Source: Nematostella vectensis
Lineage: Eukaryota; Cnidaria; Anthozoa; Actiniaria; Edwardsiidae
Reading direction: 5' to 3'
DNA: 64,000 bases
Assembly: GCF_932526225.1 (NCBI RefSeq)
Contig: NC_064047.1
Location: forward strand, 3,595,501 to 3,659,500
Below, piece by piece: positions 31,301-43,200 of this stretch. The notes beneath the pieces were generated by a model. That model worked only from the letters and a program-made list of their open reading frames with translations, was not told where the DNA came from and did no database searches. The position numbers and the translations under genes are program-made. Position 1 is the first letter of the stretch; each line of letters begins with the position of its first letter.

Positions 31301-32676
31301 TTTTCTTCGTATTTTGTGGGAAGATTTCATGGCTTTCTTTTCCGGATTTCTGTAGTTGGCCGTGAGGCAAGAGTGAGTGCGGGGAATGGTTTCGGAAGCA
31401 CCACAGGAAACCCGAAAAGCACGCTAGGAAAGAAGACACCCTGATCGCTGGGGTCATATATTTTCTCGCTAATCTAGAAAACCCTTAGTCCCTCCAAATA
31501 AGTAATTTCTCTCCAGCCGCATTCACAGGATTAGCTGGAAGGGGGTGCACAGTCTTGGGTAGCTGGAAAAGCATAGCATATCAATCAATGGCTGTCGTTT
31601 TTCTAAATGGTATAAAAGAGCCTGGGGCGAGCGCGCGGGAGACCTGTGATATCCTAAAACGTTAGGGACTAGGCTCCATATCCAAGTTGACTGCCAGCAA
31701 AATCGTAGTAAACACGAATTCCTGCAAGTTTACGTGGAAATTCTCGACTTACAAAGCTCTAGAGCGATAAAAAAAGGCGAAAAAATGATAGAAGCGGACT
31801 CCCAAATATGGTATGTAATGCCTAATAAGAAAATGACCGAGCGAACTAGAAAAACGACAGTTTTAAAAACAAGACTGACTGATATGTATTTGACAATTCC
31901 TTAATAGGAAATGACCCAGTTTTTGGCCCCCAAGGGAGGGGATGGTGGGGGGTGCGCGCGCACCCTGCGCGCCTGCTCTCTACTAAAATCATTGACTTCT
32001 TCTACCTTCAGTTGCATCCCTAGTGGTTCTAATGCTGGACCGTTACGGCGCAATTGTACATGGACTGCGTTATCACACGTGGAAGACCCGGAACAAAGCC
32101 TACGTGTCTGTGGCGGTAATCTGGTTAGCTGCGACTGCATACGCTCTGGGGATGTTCAGCTTAGGAGTTCACATTGACATTGGCGATAAGCCGGTGTGGA
32201 TGTACCGTATTTTGTACTTTAAAAAATTCGGACGCTCGTTTTTGATTCCAGGATACTTAGTTCCCTTTGCAGTGATTATCATTTTGGGGTATCTTATTTG
32301 GAGAGAAGTTCGTAAAAGCACATTGTTGAGAGTCTGCCCGAGGAGCAGCCTGGGTAAGCATGCGCGAACAGATATCAAAACCGCAAAGACTATCGGGATT
32401 ACGATCTTGACGTATTTTTGGATGGGATGTTTCCCAGTCCTTCTCCACAGTGTTGCGAGGATTCACGGCAGTTGGCTACACTTCCTCGCGTTCTTTTTCA
32501 TCTACATGAATAGCATGGCGAATCCTGTGATTTTCTCTTTGAGAGCTCAGCGCTTTCGAAAGGCGTTTGTTCTTCTTTTTCGGGAACCCTTCGGACACAG
32601 CCAGCCCATCGAAACAAGGCACACTACTTCGTCTGGGGTGACTAACTGGTCGAGTGTTAATCAAGCTATGATATAG
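28377..32676 (+). CDS. Rhodopsin-family G-protein-coupled receptor (orphan)
   Basis: Exons 28377-28534, 30340-30518, 32012-32676; 1,002 nt, 333 aa, stop at 32674-32676. The N-terminus has two N-glycosylation sequons (NIT, NQS). TM1 contains GNGIICMLL; TM2 has NLALVDIINALTNMP with the usual Asp; TM3 ends in LMLDRY, the DRY box; TM6 carries TYFWMGCFP; TM7 reads NSMANPVIFSLR, an NPxxY variant with Phe instead of Tyr. Seven hydrophobic segments and a short Ser/Thr-rich tail are present, so it should be a functional class A receptor in the plasma membrane. The ligand cannot be told from the sequence. Intron 1 has a G-rich minisatellite, and the exon 2 acceptor lies in a 90-bp triplication. Confidence 0.88.
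28545..29000. repeat. G-rich minisatellite in GPCR intron 1
   Basis: About ten copies of a unit of about 38-44 bp with the core GGGATGGGAGCTGCGCACAT, followed by AGACGAAAGCTGG or GGCGAAAGGTGG and a G-run. It begins about 10 bases after the exon 1 donor. Both strands have long open frames made only of the repeat; they are not genes. The G-runs could form quadruplexes. Confidence 0.92.
30181..30450 (+). repeat. 90-bp tandem triplication spanning the GPCR exon 2 acceptor
   Basis: Copies start CATCCTCGTG at 30181, 30271 and 30361, exactly 90 bp apart. The unit holds the end of the intron (CATTTTCTCTCCCCCAG) and the first 20 or more bases of exon 2. Acceptors therefore exist at 30249 (decoy) and 30339 (real). 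The decoy copy runs into TGA shortly after LVDIA, so its use would truncate the receptor in the TM2 region. Confidence 0.9.
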
Positions 32677-34283
32677 TTGTTACAGTCCCGCTCATCGTAT
32701 GTAAAACAAAGAAGTTTCTATCATTCTAAAAGTGTCATGGAAGGTGTCGCACCCCACGTTATGCCTTGTGTACCAACATTAACTTTCCCGCTCTCCTGTC
32801 AACTCTACTAAAAAGCTGAAAAGTTGTGGTGGCTAGTTTAAGTTTATGTTCTTTTTGTGTGTGAGCGAGTGTGACAATGATACATGAAATGAATAATAAA
32901 TTGGTTAAAAAAAATATAGATGTCTCTATACTATGATTGCGCACGCTGTAGTTTTGTTGTTTATATTATATTCTTCGGATGGTTCTGCTGGCAAATTTGT
33001 GGAGTCGGACTAGTTGTGCTGGGAATATTTTTTGGGGCGCTGGAGCGGATGCTTGGGAGAAAAACGTCCCGATCGGTTATACGGGCAATTATTCATGTGC
33101 TAAAATGCCTAACCACTGCTGGCTGGGAAAAAAAAATTCTAACCAATTCTGGCTGGGAAAAAAAAATTCTAACCAATTCTGGCTGGGAAAAAGAGGGATG
33201 GTCCTTCCTATTCTGGGAAAAAGGAACATTTATTTTATTTTTCCCCAGCAACTTTTAAAATGGATATTTTTGGCATCAGAACATATCCAAACGACTAAAT
33301 ATGACATTTCGGGAAGGTAGGCTCTTGTTCTTCCTCCTCTTCTTCTTCTCTTCTCTTCTTTTCCCCCGTACCCAGGGGGATGCACAGGGTGCGAACCCCC
33401 CCCCCCCCCCCTTTTACGGCCGAAGGTCAACTTTCGGTTCCCAATGGACGTGCTATTTGTTTCGATCACTCTGGTATGTAGCCAAATCCGACAGTAACGT
33501 CCCGTGAAGATACTGCAAAGGCATAAAAAATCCCTTTTTCTTTTTTTTGGTGGATGGTCAGATTTTTATCAGAGAACTTATTCCCACCCACCCCCCCCCC
33601 CCCCCCCCCCATCAGAAAAATTAGGTCCACTTTTTCGGATTTCGCACCCCCCCCCCCCCCCCCCCAAGAAAAATTCTGGGTACGGGCCTGCAGTTATATT
33701 ATTGAATCACACAATTGGTTGCTTGCGTACCTATAATTGGCGCCTATCGTTGAATATGGTAGAAATTTGAGTAAAAAAAAGGGAGGGGACACCGATACAG
33801 AAACATTAAGAAAATATTGAGGGCACCACAAACTCAATCAGAGTATCAAACTTTTGATACTCTGATGCGTCTGGGGGTCCCTGTGGTGGGAGTCCCGAGG
33901 GTTATTTCCCATACTGCCCCACTCGATGCGGAGGCTACCGCGCAAGCGTGGTGGTGCCAGTACAGGAAAGCTCCGTAAGCCGGATGAAGTATCGGCGTTT
34001 TGGTCTTCCATCAAAATTGCGAACTAAAACGCCTCAAATACTAAACGATCTAACCCCATTACCTCGCTGAATCCCAAGTAGTATTATCTAGCAATTTGTA
34101 GTGTTTAGACCATTGCGTGCGACGAAATGCACTAATAATGTTTTGATGCATAATCGAAGACGTGAGAAAGAAGACACGGTAGAAATTCCATTCAATGTTG
34201 ATGTTAATACTGTACACCGGCTTCGCCTTGTAGAATCACACATCGATAGACTGGCAAAGGAATAACAAGTCTAGAAGTTAACC
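32677..34283. other. Intergenic: GPCR 3' end and intersectin upstream region
   Basis: AATAAA near 32892 is a likely poly(A) signal of the GPCR. A 30-bp repeat (GGCTGGGAAAAAAAAATTCT, about 33115-33200, three copies), C-runs (33398-33411, 33586-33610, 33648-33665) and a near-perfect palindrome at 33837-33866 follow. The intersectin promoter should lie in the last few hundred bases, but I see no clear core element. The small open frames here are low complexity. Confidence 0.5.
33837..33866. repeat. Near-perfect 14-bp-arm palindrome
   Basis: ATCAGAGTATCAAA is followed after two bases by its exact complement TTTGATACTCTGAT. It lies about 420 bp before the intersectin start codon. It could be a transposon remnant or a protein-binding palindrome; nothing more can be said. 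Confidence 0.8.
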
Positions 34284-37200
34284 ATGGCTGGTCTCGGCTC
34301 TCCCCAAGGTAGGATTAAGGAAAATTTCGAAGTTGATTTTGATTTAGTTGCAAAGCCCCCCTCTTATGCGAGCCGAGACAACTCCTAGTTCGCACACTTC
34401 TTGTTATAACGCAAAGCATGGTTTTTCTTTCCGATAGCACATGGACCATGGGTGATTGCACCGGAAGAGAGGACTAAACACGAAGCGACCTTCCATTCTT
34501 TAAAGCCGTCTTGTGGATTTTTATCTGGTAAATTTGTGATGTTATTTGACCTCTGTTTGTACACAAAACTAAGAGTTCAAATCGTTTTTTTAGCTACAAA
34601 AACATTAAAATAACTATAACCTCAATTAAGTTAAGTAATCTCGATGTACTCGAGTTTATTTTACCAATCCAATCTAACGTGATCAAGAGAAAGTCGAGGC
34701 ATTTACAAAATCATACTTAAATATCTTAAATCTGAATTTTATTCTGAAATTCTAGATTAAATGCTGTTTTAAAGCCAGACTACCAAATAATATTTGGCAT
34801 TTATTATATGATTCACAAACACCTTAAAATATACCCATTTGTAATCAATCTTGAATGAGGTTTCATTAATGTGCATAAATGATATTAGAAAAAGTATTGT
34901 TCATCAATGCACGATAATAATAATTCTAATCCTCTGAAAAGCAGGAGTATTTTTTTTTATATTACACAGTAAGTAAAAACTGTATACTCAAGCAATAAAG
35001 ATTCTGGCAATTTAATTTTACTCCAATTCTTTTTTGTTTAAGATATTGTTTTTCTTGGTGTATTTTAATGTACTGTAATTTCAACAATAAAGTCAGATAT
35101 GAATCAGATATGAATGTTCATGTCACATAAAATATTTGACTTTCTGTTTTTGGTCAATTTTGAATTAAGTTCTAGACACAGCAACTATACATATTTAATC
35201 CACAGACCTGAGAAATCCATTAGCTTTTATATCTTATTGGCTAGAGTTTCTGTAATTATCAATATTCTGTGAGCACTTGTCAGTGCTTACCAACTTACTT
35301 AACTGCTTCCTGGCTTCTGTCATTCAAACGAATGGAATTGCATTTTGTGCTTTTTGACTGGTCAGAGCATTGCTGGGAGGTTGTGTAAATTGAAACCATT
35401 CAGTGTTGGCTGAAGAATACTACGCTTCAAAGATTTTGAATGACAGAAGCCAAAATGTGATTTAGCCTTTGCAGAGAGTTTGTAGAATATTAAAAATGGC
35501 ACTAACACCACATGTATTCCCCCAAAAGTATAGTAATGTCTGTGTATTGTCACTTTCATATCAGTCTTAGATGCCGTTTATTTTCAAAGGTGAACAAGCC
35601 AAGCAGTTTTTTCTCAAGTCCAACCTACCTGCCATGGTCCTAGGAAAAATCTGGTCAGTAGAGAAAACCTTGGGTTATGTGTTTAAAAATAAACCACTAC
35701 TCTAATTATTTTGGAAAGGCTGGGTTGGTATTATATTTGGGAGGGGATTGGGCAAATACATCGGAAAAAACAAGAGGAATAAATACAAAAAGCCCAAATA
35801 GTCATGTTCGTGAACCAGAAGAATGAAAACAAACCCCAAAAACTGGAATTCAACTCTGCAGAGTCGAATAAAAAAAAAAAAAAAAAACAAGAGCATACAG
35901 CTTTCTCAGTTAAAAAAATCATAGCAGAGCTGGAGAAATGTAGGTAAACTTCCATAGGAAATGAAGTATTTATGCATCATAGAAAATGAAGTATTTATCC
36001 ATCAGTGCAAACATTAATTGTCTTTAATAGCAAGCATACAAATATGTAATTTTCCACATAAAATGCTTTAGATTTGTTTATTGTTGATGAATTTGTTTGT
36101 ATGCAAGATGTAGAAAACAACAATATTACATTATTGGAGTCTGACCCAATTCCTTTTGTTCACAGGAGCTTGTCTGACATAGACAGGGATGGCAAAATGA
36201 CAATGCAAGAGTTTACCATAGCCATGCACTTGATACAAAATAAACTAAAGGGCGTTGAGCCCCCATCTGTACTACCCAACACTCTAAAGATGACATCCCT
36301 CCCTAGCACTTTCAATAGGAATCAACCAACCGCAAGTCCACAATACAGCCCGAGTGGTGTTCCTAGCGGAATATCTAATGGGTTTAGCTCCATGACTCTA
36401 CCAAAGGCCTGTTTGAGCACAATGTCTGGTACAATGACTCTACCAAAATGTTCTGGAATTTCCTGGTCTGGCGTGAGTCAGCCTGCAGTGTCAGGATTTG
36501 GAGTATCTGGACTGAACCAGCCAGTTTCAAGTTCTGGGTTTGGAATGGGACTCCACCAGCCACCCAAACCACCAGTGTTTGGAATGGGGTTTAATCAGCC
36601 TGGTAATACACCCACGTCAGGATTTGGTGGCCAGGCAATGAGTGGTATAGGACTAGGAACATTAAATGTCAGCTTGGGTGGTTATGGTACGACAACAACC
36701 AATATGGGAATGCCTAATGGTCCAGGCATTATGGCGAGTAGTGTTCAAGGTCAGTCAGCAACTTCAGGGACGGGGCTCATGGGTGTTGCCCCTCTTGCTG
36801 GACAGACAGGGAGTACTATGACCTCTATTTCATCAGTAGCAAGACTAAAGTATACCCAGATGTTCAAAGCGCAGGATTTCAAACAGACTGGATTCTTGTC
36901 TGGTGAGTGAATATGAATTGCTGCACATACTGTATCGACTAACTGTAAATAAAAATACCAATGTTCTATAGCACATTTGTAAGGCACACTGTGATTTAAA
37001 CCTCTTGGCAAAAGAGATTGTCTGTCGGTATCAGAAAGTGCCCCTAGGGCTAGGGTGTGAGTGGTGATATACTGGTGATCCTGTGACAGAGATGTTATTA
37101 AAACTTGTTATAAAAAATGTTATAAAAAATGCTCACACATATACTGTCACCTTGTTTTTCTCTAGCTTGCTGAATTGTGTTTCTAGTTATAAATACCTCT

Positions 37201-40200
37201 TTGTACTATCTACTGGAAGGACTGTTGGTGCGAGGTGCATGAGCCATTAATACTTTGTGCTGTTTGTTGAACAGGAGAGCAAGTGAGAAGCATGTTAATA
37301 CAGTCTGGACTACCCCAACCATCTTTGGCACTAATATGGTAAGAACTGCATTAATAGGTACAGACTAATGCACCGACACACTCAGAACTTATGTAGTATT
37401 TATGGTTAGGACTTTATTACTATTCAGTATGAACACAAGCGTACACTGATACAGTCTGGACTACCCCAACCATCCTCAGGACTGTATCATAAGGACTACA
37501 TAGCTGTCAACCCAACTTGGACAGAAATCTTGTGAAATCGGGTGAAATACAGTAAATATGTGAAAAAAACCAAGAGAGCCAATGTGGGTGAATACAGAGA
37601 ATGTATATGAACATTCTCACAAAAAATTATTCTTTTGATTCTTGCCTAATGCTGGTGAGTTGACAGCAATGGGACTACAGTACATCACTGTTAACACAAA
37701 CATACATTTATCCATTACGGTTTTCCTTACCCACCTTTAGCACTAAAATGTATGTTAAGGACTTCATCACTATCACAGACATAATGTGTACATTGATACA
37801 GTCTGGACAACCCCAAAGCATATTTAGCACTAATATGGTTACGACTGCACCACTACAGTGTGTAAACAGCAATACATTGATGCATACTGGTCTACCTCAA
37901 CCATGTTGCCTACAAACTAAGAGTCACAACGTAGCATGATCACACACTGTCAGCTTGGGGTACCTGTTCTGTAACTATGCACCTGAAGTAAGTAGAATAA
38001 CAAAGTACGAGTGACTCACTGTTAATTTTTTTCTAGGAAATTATCTGATGTTGACAAAGATGGCCAGTTAAATCAAGACGAGTTTATTCTTGCCATGCAT
38101 TTTGTTGACATGGCAAAACTTGGCCACACCCTCCCACTAGTCGTCCCCCCTGAACTCCTGACACCCGCCATGCAGACAGCCAGCCGCCAGCATAGCGATA
38201 GCATGAGTAGTAATGACGGTCGAGAGCGATCTGGAAGCAACCTTAGTATTGATGGCCGTTCAAGGTCTGGTAGCACCACAGATGACAAGAGAACTATTTG
38301 TGAGTAAGAATCCTGGGTCTTTGGGATCTCATATTTTGTTAGCCTGTGTAGCAAGCGCATGGGGCTGGTGAAAAGGGAGATAGCACATGTCTGGGAGAAG
38401 GACAAGTGAGAGGGCACTTGAGGCTCCATCTGTCTACTGCCTCTCGGCTAGTGCACATGGCTGTGTGTGTTCACATTGTTCATTTAACTGACTGTGTGGC
38501 TGACTCAAAGATCGCATTTAATACAGTAACAGCCTGTTGCGCCTTCTAGCATGGCTCCACTATAAGTGGAGAAAAAGATGCAAATGTTTCATAAGAAATA
38601 TTGAAAACTGACATCATGACAAGCTCGTGGAAAGCTTCTTGGTCAACCAGATCACAGTTTTACCTCTCATTAGAATTAAACTTTTTTGGGAAAGTATTTA
38701 CAGTATATACAGGGGCTACTGCTCTAGAATTTGTTTACAGTGTGTCCACTGTTTTGCACAGTTTTTTGTACCTTTTCCTCCATCTTGTCTTGTTGCATAC
38801 CATCTCATTAGAGCTCAGGTGTGGCTGACTTGTTCCATGCTTCTTTTTGTTTTTGTTTCATGAGGTGCTGTGGTGCTATCCATGGATTATAAGAGGATCC
38901 TCACATGTAAAAATGAGATCTACTATTTGTTGGATGAGACTTGGTGATCTCAACGATAACTGTATAATTATTAAACCTTACAGTGCACACAAAAGATTAA
39001 ATGGGTTCTTTTATTGTTTCAGTTACATTTGAAGATAAAAGAAAACAGAACTTTGAGAAAGGGAGACTAGAGCTTGAAAAACGAAGACAGGACCTGCAAG
39101 ACAAATTGAAACGCGAAAAAGAGGAACGTGAGGCTAAGGAGAGGGCAGAGGAAGAAAGGCGTCAGAGGGCAAAGATGGAGGCAGAGCAGAGGAGGCAGGC
39201 AGAGTTAGAGAAGCAACGGCAACAGCAAATGGAGATGGAGAGGGAGCAAGAGGTGCTACGGAAACAGATGATCCAACAGAGACTCCAAGCACAGATAGAA
39301 GCTGAGCGACAGCGGCAGAAGGAATGGCAGAAGAGGAAGGTTGAAGAGTTGCTGAACCAGAAAGGGCTTGAACAGGATATTGTTAACAATCTCAAACAGA
39401 GGCTAAAAAAATTGGAAGAGGAGCTGGCCACTGTGGTAAGCGTTTTTAGTCCAAAAATTTTTTATATTAAATTAAAATAAAATAAAAAACTGTGCAAGTT
39501 AATAAAGGGATGTATTAAGTTTATACAACCACACTCATAAATCACTAGCTCTGATTGGTCAAGGGTCCATGTGTTATTACAGGACACACACATGCTTAGC
39601 GTCAGCAAGTGTGCTCCCTTCCCAAACTAGCTCTGATTGGTCAAGGGTCCATGTGTTATTACAGGACACACACATGCTTAGCGTCAGCAAGTGTGCTCCC
39701 TTTCCAAACTAGCTCTGATTGGTCAAGGGTCCATGTGTTATTACAGGACACACACATGCTTAGCGTCAGCAAGTGTGCTCCCTTTCCAAACTAGTAGATT
39801 GGAACTTAAGAAAACATTTTTATTGTTGTATAAAACAAAATTATCTCGTTTTTGTGTGTGTCTGTCCTGTAATACGTAGATGCACAGAAGACGCCAAAGT
39901 GCATCATAAACAACAGTCACAGAGCGTCACGATGTCACAGTGTGTTATGAAAAAAGTGTGCAACAAGACACAGCCCAGTTGTGGACTGTTGTTCATGACA
40001 TGGTGTATTGTCTTCTGTGCATCAATTAAAGGACAGACCACAAAAATGATCCAAAGAAAAAATGAATTATATTTGTTTTTGTACAAGAATTTAAACTTTG
40101 TTTTTATTACAGCACTCTTATAACAAATGGACCCTTGACCAGAGCACACATTTGGGAGTGGTATAAAATATGGCATTTAAGAGTTGCTTATAAAAATTTG

Positions 40201-43200
40201 ATTATCAAAGCACTCTTGATTTCCCTGGCAACTGCACAAACATCACCTGTAGCATGAGGTGTGGCTGTGCCCCAATATTTCTTAATGTTTCTGTATCATG
40301 TCCCCCCCCCCCCCCCCCCCCCCGGATATTTCGAGGCCTGCTAAAGCTCTGGACTAACAGACTTGTTGGGTTATGTGCAGGTTGGCAAAAAGGCTTCTGT
40401 GCAGATGAGTTATGACCAAGAGCAGAGGGCCTGTCAAGATGCCAAAACCGCCTTGAACAAGGTCACCACAAATAGGGACATGAGAGTATCAGATATCAGC
40501 AGGGTGCAGTGTGATATTAAGGTACATACACCATGACAAACAGGGACATGCACACATCCAACATAAGTAGGTCTCAGGTAACATTCTATCATTCTGCCAT
40601 TCTACACATGCAATGAGTCCTCATTAGCACTCTCACCACTCAAGAATCGAGGCTTGCACTTTTAATGAGGCAATTTTTAATAAAGTCACTTTTCTCTCAC
40701 AAAAGTCTCACTGCTCACACACAAGGCAAGTACCAATGGTTTAGAATGATCTCCAGGAGCAATGGTGAAGGCATTTTTTTCCATATATGAAATTTTTGAC
40801 ACTATAAATGCTTGTGCAAGTGTTATTGTTTTCCACGTACAGTATGTATAGTGGTCCTGACTCAAAAGTCATTGTGCGAATTAGAAGATAAACTATTTCA
40901 GTGAACCTTTAAACCAGCAAAATTATCTTGGGTTTTAAATCCTGGCTGTCTTTATTAGAAATTTTGAATCTCTTAAGTAAAGATGTCTTTCAATACACTT
41001 CAATAAACTGTACAGATGCTTCGCTTAAACGCTGACTCACGCTTATTGATTGTAAACTGCAAGGAACAATGTTAATTTGTGAAAAGCAAATACCTAACAT
41101 TTTATTTCATTTCTTGTTTCATACTTATAACTCAGTATTTATTTTCAGGAATACCAGCAACGTATTACAGCCCTTTCTAATGAGCGTGAGCGGGTGGCGC
41201 TAGAGATGAATAAGAGAGACACAAGCACACTAGCAGAAGCCCATGGTAATGCTATGGCAAGCCTCATTGATACGAAAGGCACCATCCGGAGGCTACAGGC
41301 CACTCAGACTACCATGGAAAAGACTTTAGAGGAGAGGCTGAAAGAAGTGGATAACCTTAACAATCAACTCAAGGTGTTAATAGATCTTGAATTGCTAAAA
41401 CATGACCAGCAAAATATTTGCTCAATCATTTGGCAGCCAGTGGTTTGATTACAGAAATGTACTGTAGCCCTACAACTTACTTTTGATCAATACTGTACAT
41501 GATCAATTTTAATGTGAGGAACTTAGGAAATTAGTAACTGTTATTAATAGGCCTCTGTAAACCTTGAGGTACAAAGGTTATTGACACAGTCTTGTGGGCA
41601 TTCAAAGCATATTGGAAATCATGCAAGGGCAAATTCATCAGAAAAAAGGCCATCTACATGTACAGTATGTAAAAAAACGTTTAGCAGTACTAATAATATC
41701 CTTCATATAGAATTGCCCAAACCTCCCCTCAGAAAATGTTCTGTGCCTGAAAGACATCATTGTAGCTCTGAAGTAATAGGTCAACAAATCTTGCATGCTG
41801 ATTGTTATTTTCGATGGTTGTTTATTTGGTAGCACAGTGCCACTTATAAAGCAGTCTAAACAAAAACGCACACAATTGTAGGTTTAGAAGCTAGTCTAGG
41901 ATGCTTATTCAGTCCTAATTCCTTCCTTTCCCTTTCCTCCAAAAGGAAATAAAGACAAGTGTCCAAAACACGACAGCAGAAAACAGCCGTCTCCAGCATA
42001 TGGCAGAGGCCAAACAGCGGGAGCATGTGCTGTGGAGGCAGCGTAAGGAAGAGGAGGAGAGGGCGCGAAGGGAAATGGAGGCAAGGCGCCGTAAGGGGGA
42101 AGAGGAGGCACGCAGACAGAAGGAGCGAGAGCTTGAGGGTATGGTTAACAGAGCAGTATGAGACCTGACACACCCAAAAGAGCCTGATAAAAGTGATGCC
42201 AAGAATGTAGTTTAGTGTTTCTAGCAGTTACAAGGAAGTGATGATGTAATTTGCGTCGTAGGGTGTGTGATGGTTACAGTTTGCCTTCTGTTATATGCCA
42301 CTCTACCCAAATGAAGACAGCAAATCCATACTGAGTCAATTTTTAACCATTTTTGTCTCAATGGAAAAGAAATAACTATGTTTGGCCAAGCATTGGTGAA
42401 GTTTCTTCTGTTTAAAGCTCTTTTTAGTGTCAACTTATATCAATTATTAGAAGCCAATTAAAAGGTACCTGTGTAGATGAAGCCTTACCTCAAAAATATC
42501 GCAAAAAATTGAAGAGCCCTCCAGTTATTACTGGAGTTTTTGAAACATTAAGTTTAAAAAAAGTCACCAGTTTGGTTATGTTAGTATTTGTCTTTTGCAA
42601 CTACCTTGTTATTTGCCACATACAGCAATGAGGCAAGAGCAGGAGCGGCAGAAGAAGGACCAAGAACTCCGCCGCCGCATGCAGGAAGCAAGGGAAGCTG
42701 AGGCACGCCAGAAAGAACAGCAACTCCTTAACAAAGACAAGATCGTGGTACAACAACAGCAGAACCTTGTTAACAAACAGCCTAACCTACCGGCCTGGCG
42801 GACAGAACCCGAGGGGGGAGGGGGTGAGGCCAATATGGGCAAGGTCTTGAAGATTGAGGAGAAGTTTAATCTGGAAAAAGTTGAGAAAGCACCCCAGCTG
42901 CAAGGTTTGTGTACATGTTGAATATACTCAACCAAGCCTGGTCTTAAAGGCATCTCCAGGAGTACAGGTAAACAAAAAGGTAGAGAAGGCAGCCCAGCAA
43001 CAGGGTTTGTGGAGATATTAAATATACTCGATGGAGTGTAGTATGGCATTGTCAGGAATAAATGTAAACAAAAAGGTTAGAAGGAACTAAAAAGGAGAAA
43101 GTGCAATGTACAGTGTAATTGTATAGTTCTGTAAATGTAATTTTGGGGAAAAAATGATATTATGTTTTTTGTTATTGTTATTGTATTGTACTTATGTATC

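Larger units (their letters stand above)
34284..38299 (+). other. ITSN1: Intersectin EH1-linker-EH2 coding block (exons 1-6)
   Basis: EH domains bind NPF peptides of endocytic adaptors. EH1 (about residues 10-105) carries [35 protein letters not shown] and the calcium loop [13 protein letters not shown]. Exon 4 then encodes about 190 Gly/Ser/Pro/Met-rich residues with GFGMG-type repeats. EH2 (about 285-385) has [32 protein letters not shown] and the loop [13 protein letters not shown]. Exons 3 and 5 are both 64 nt with the same phases and encode matching parts of the two EH domains, a trace of the old domain duplication. Confidence 0.92.
39023..42904 (+). other. ITSN1: Intersectin coiled-coil coding block (exons 7-11)
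   Basis: Exon 7 starts [20 protein letters not shown], a very conserved intersectin segment, and continues with a long Glu/Arg/Lys/Gln-rich helix. Exons 8-9 carry further heptad-type sequence ending [17 protein letters not shown]. Exons 10-11 are again Arg/Glu-rich, then give a linker with [13 protein letters not shown] before SH3A. In the family this region mediates oligomerisation and partner binding (for example Eps15 and SNAP proteins). About 400 residues. Confidence 0.9.
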
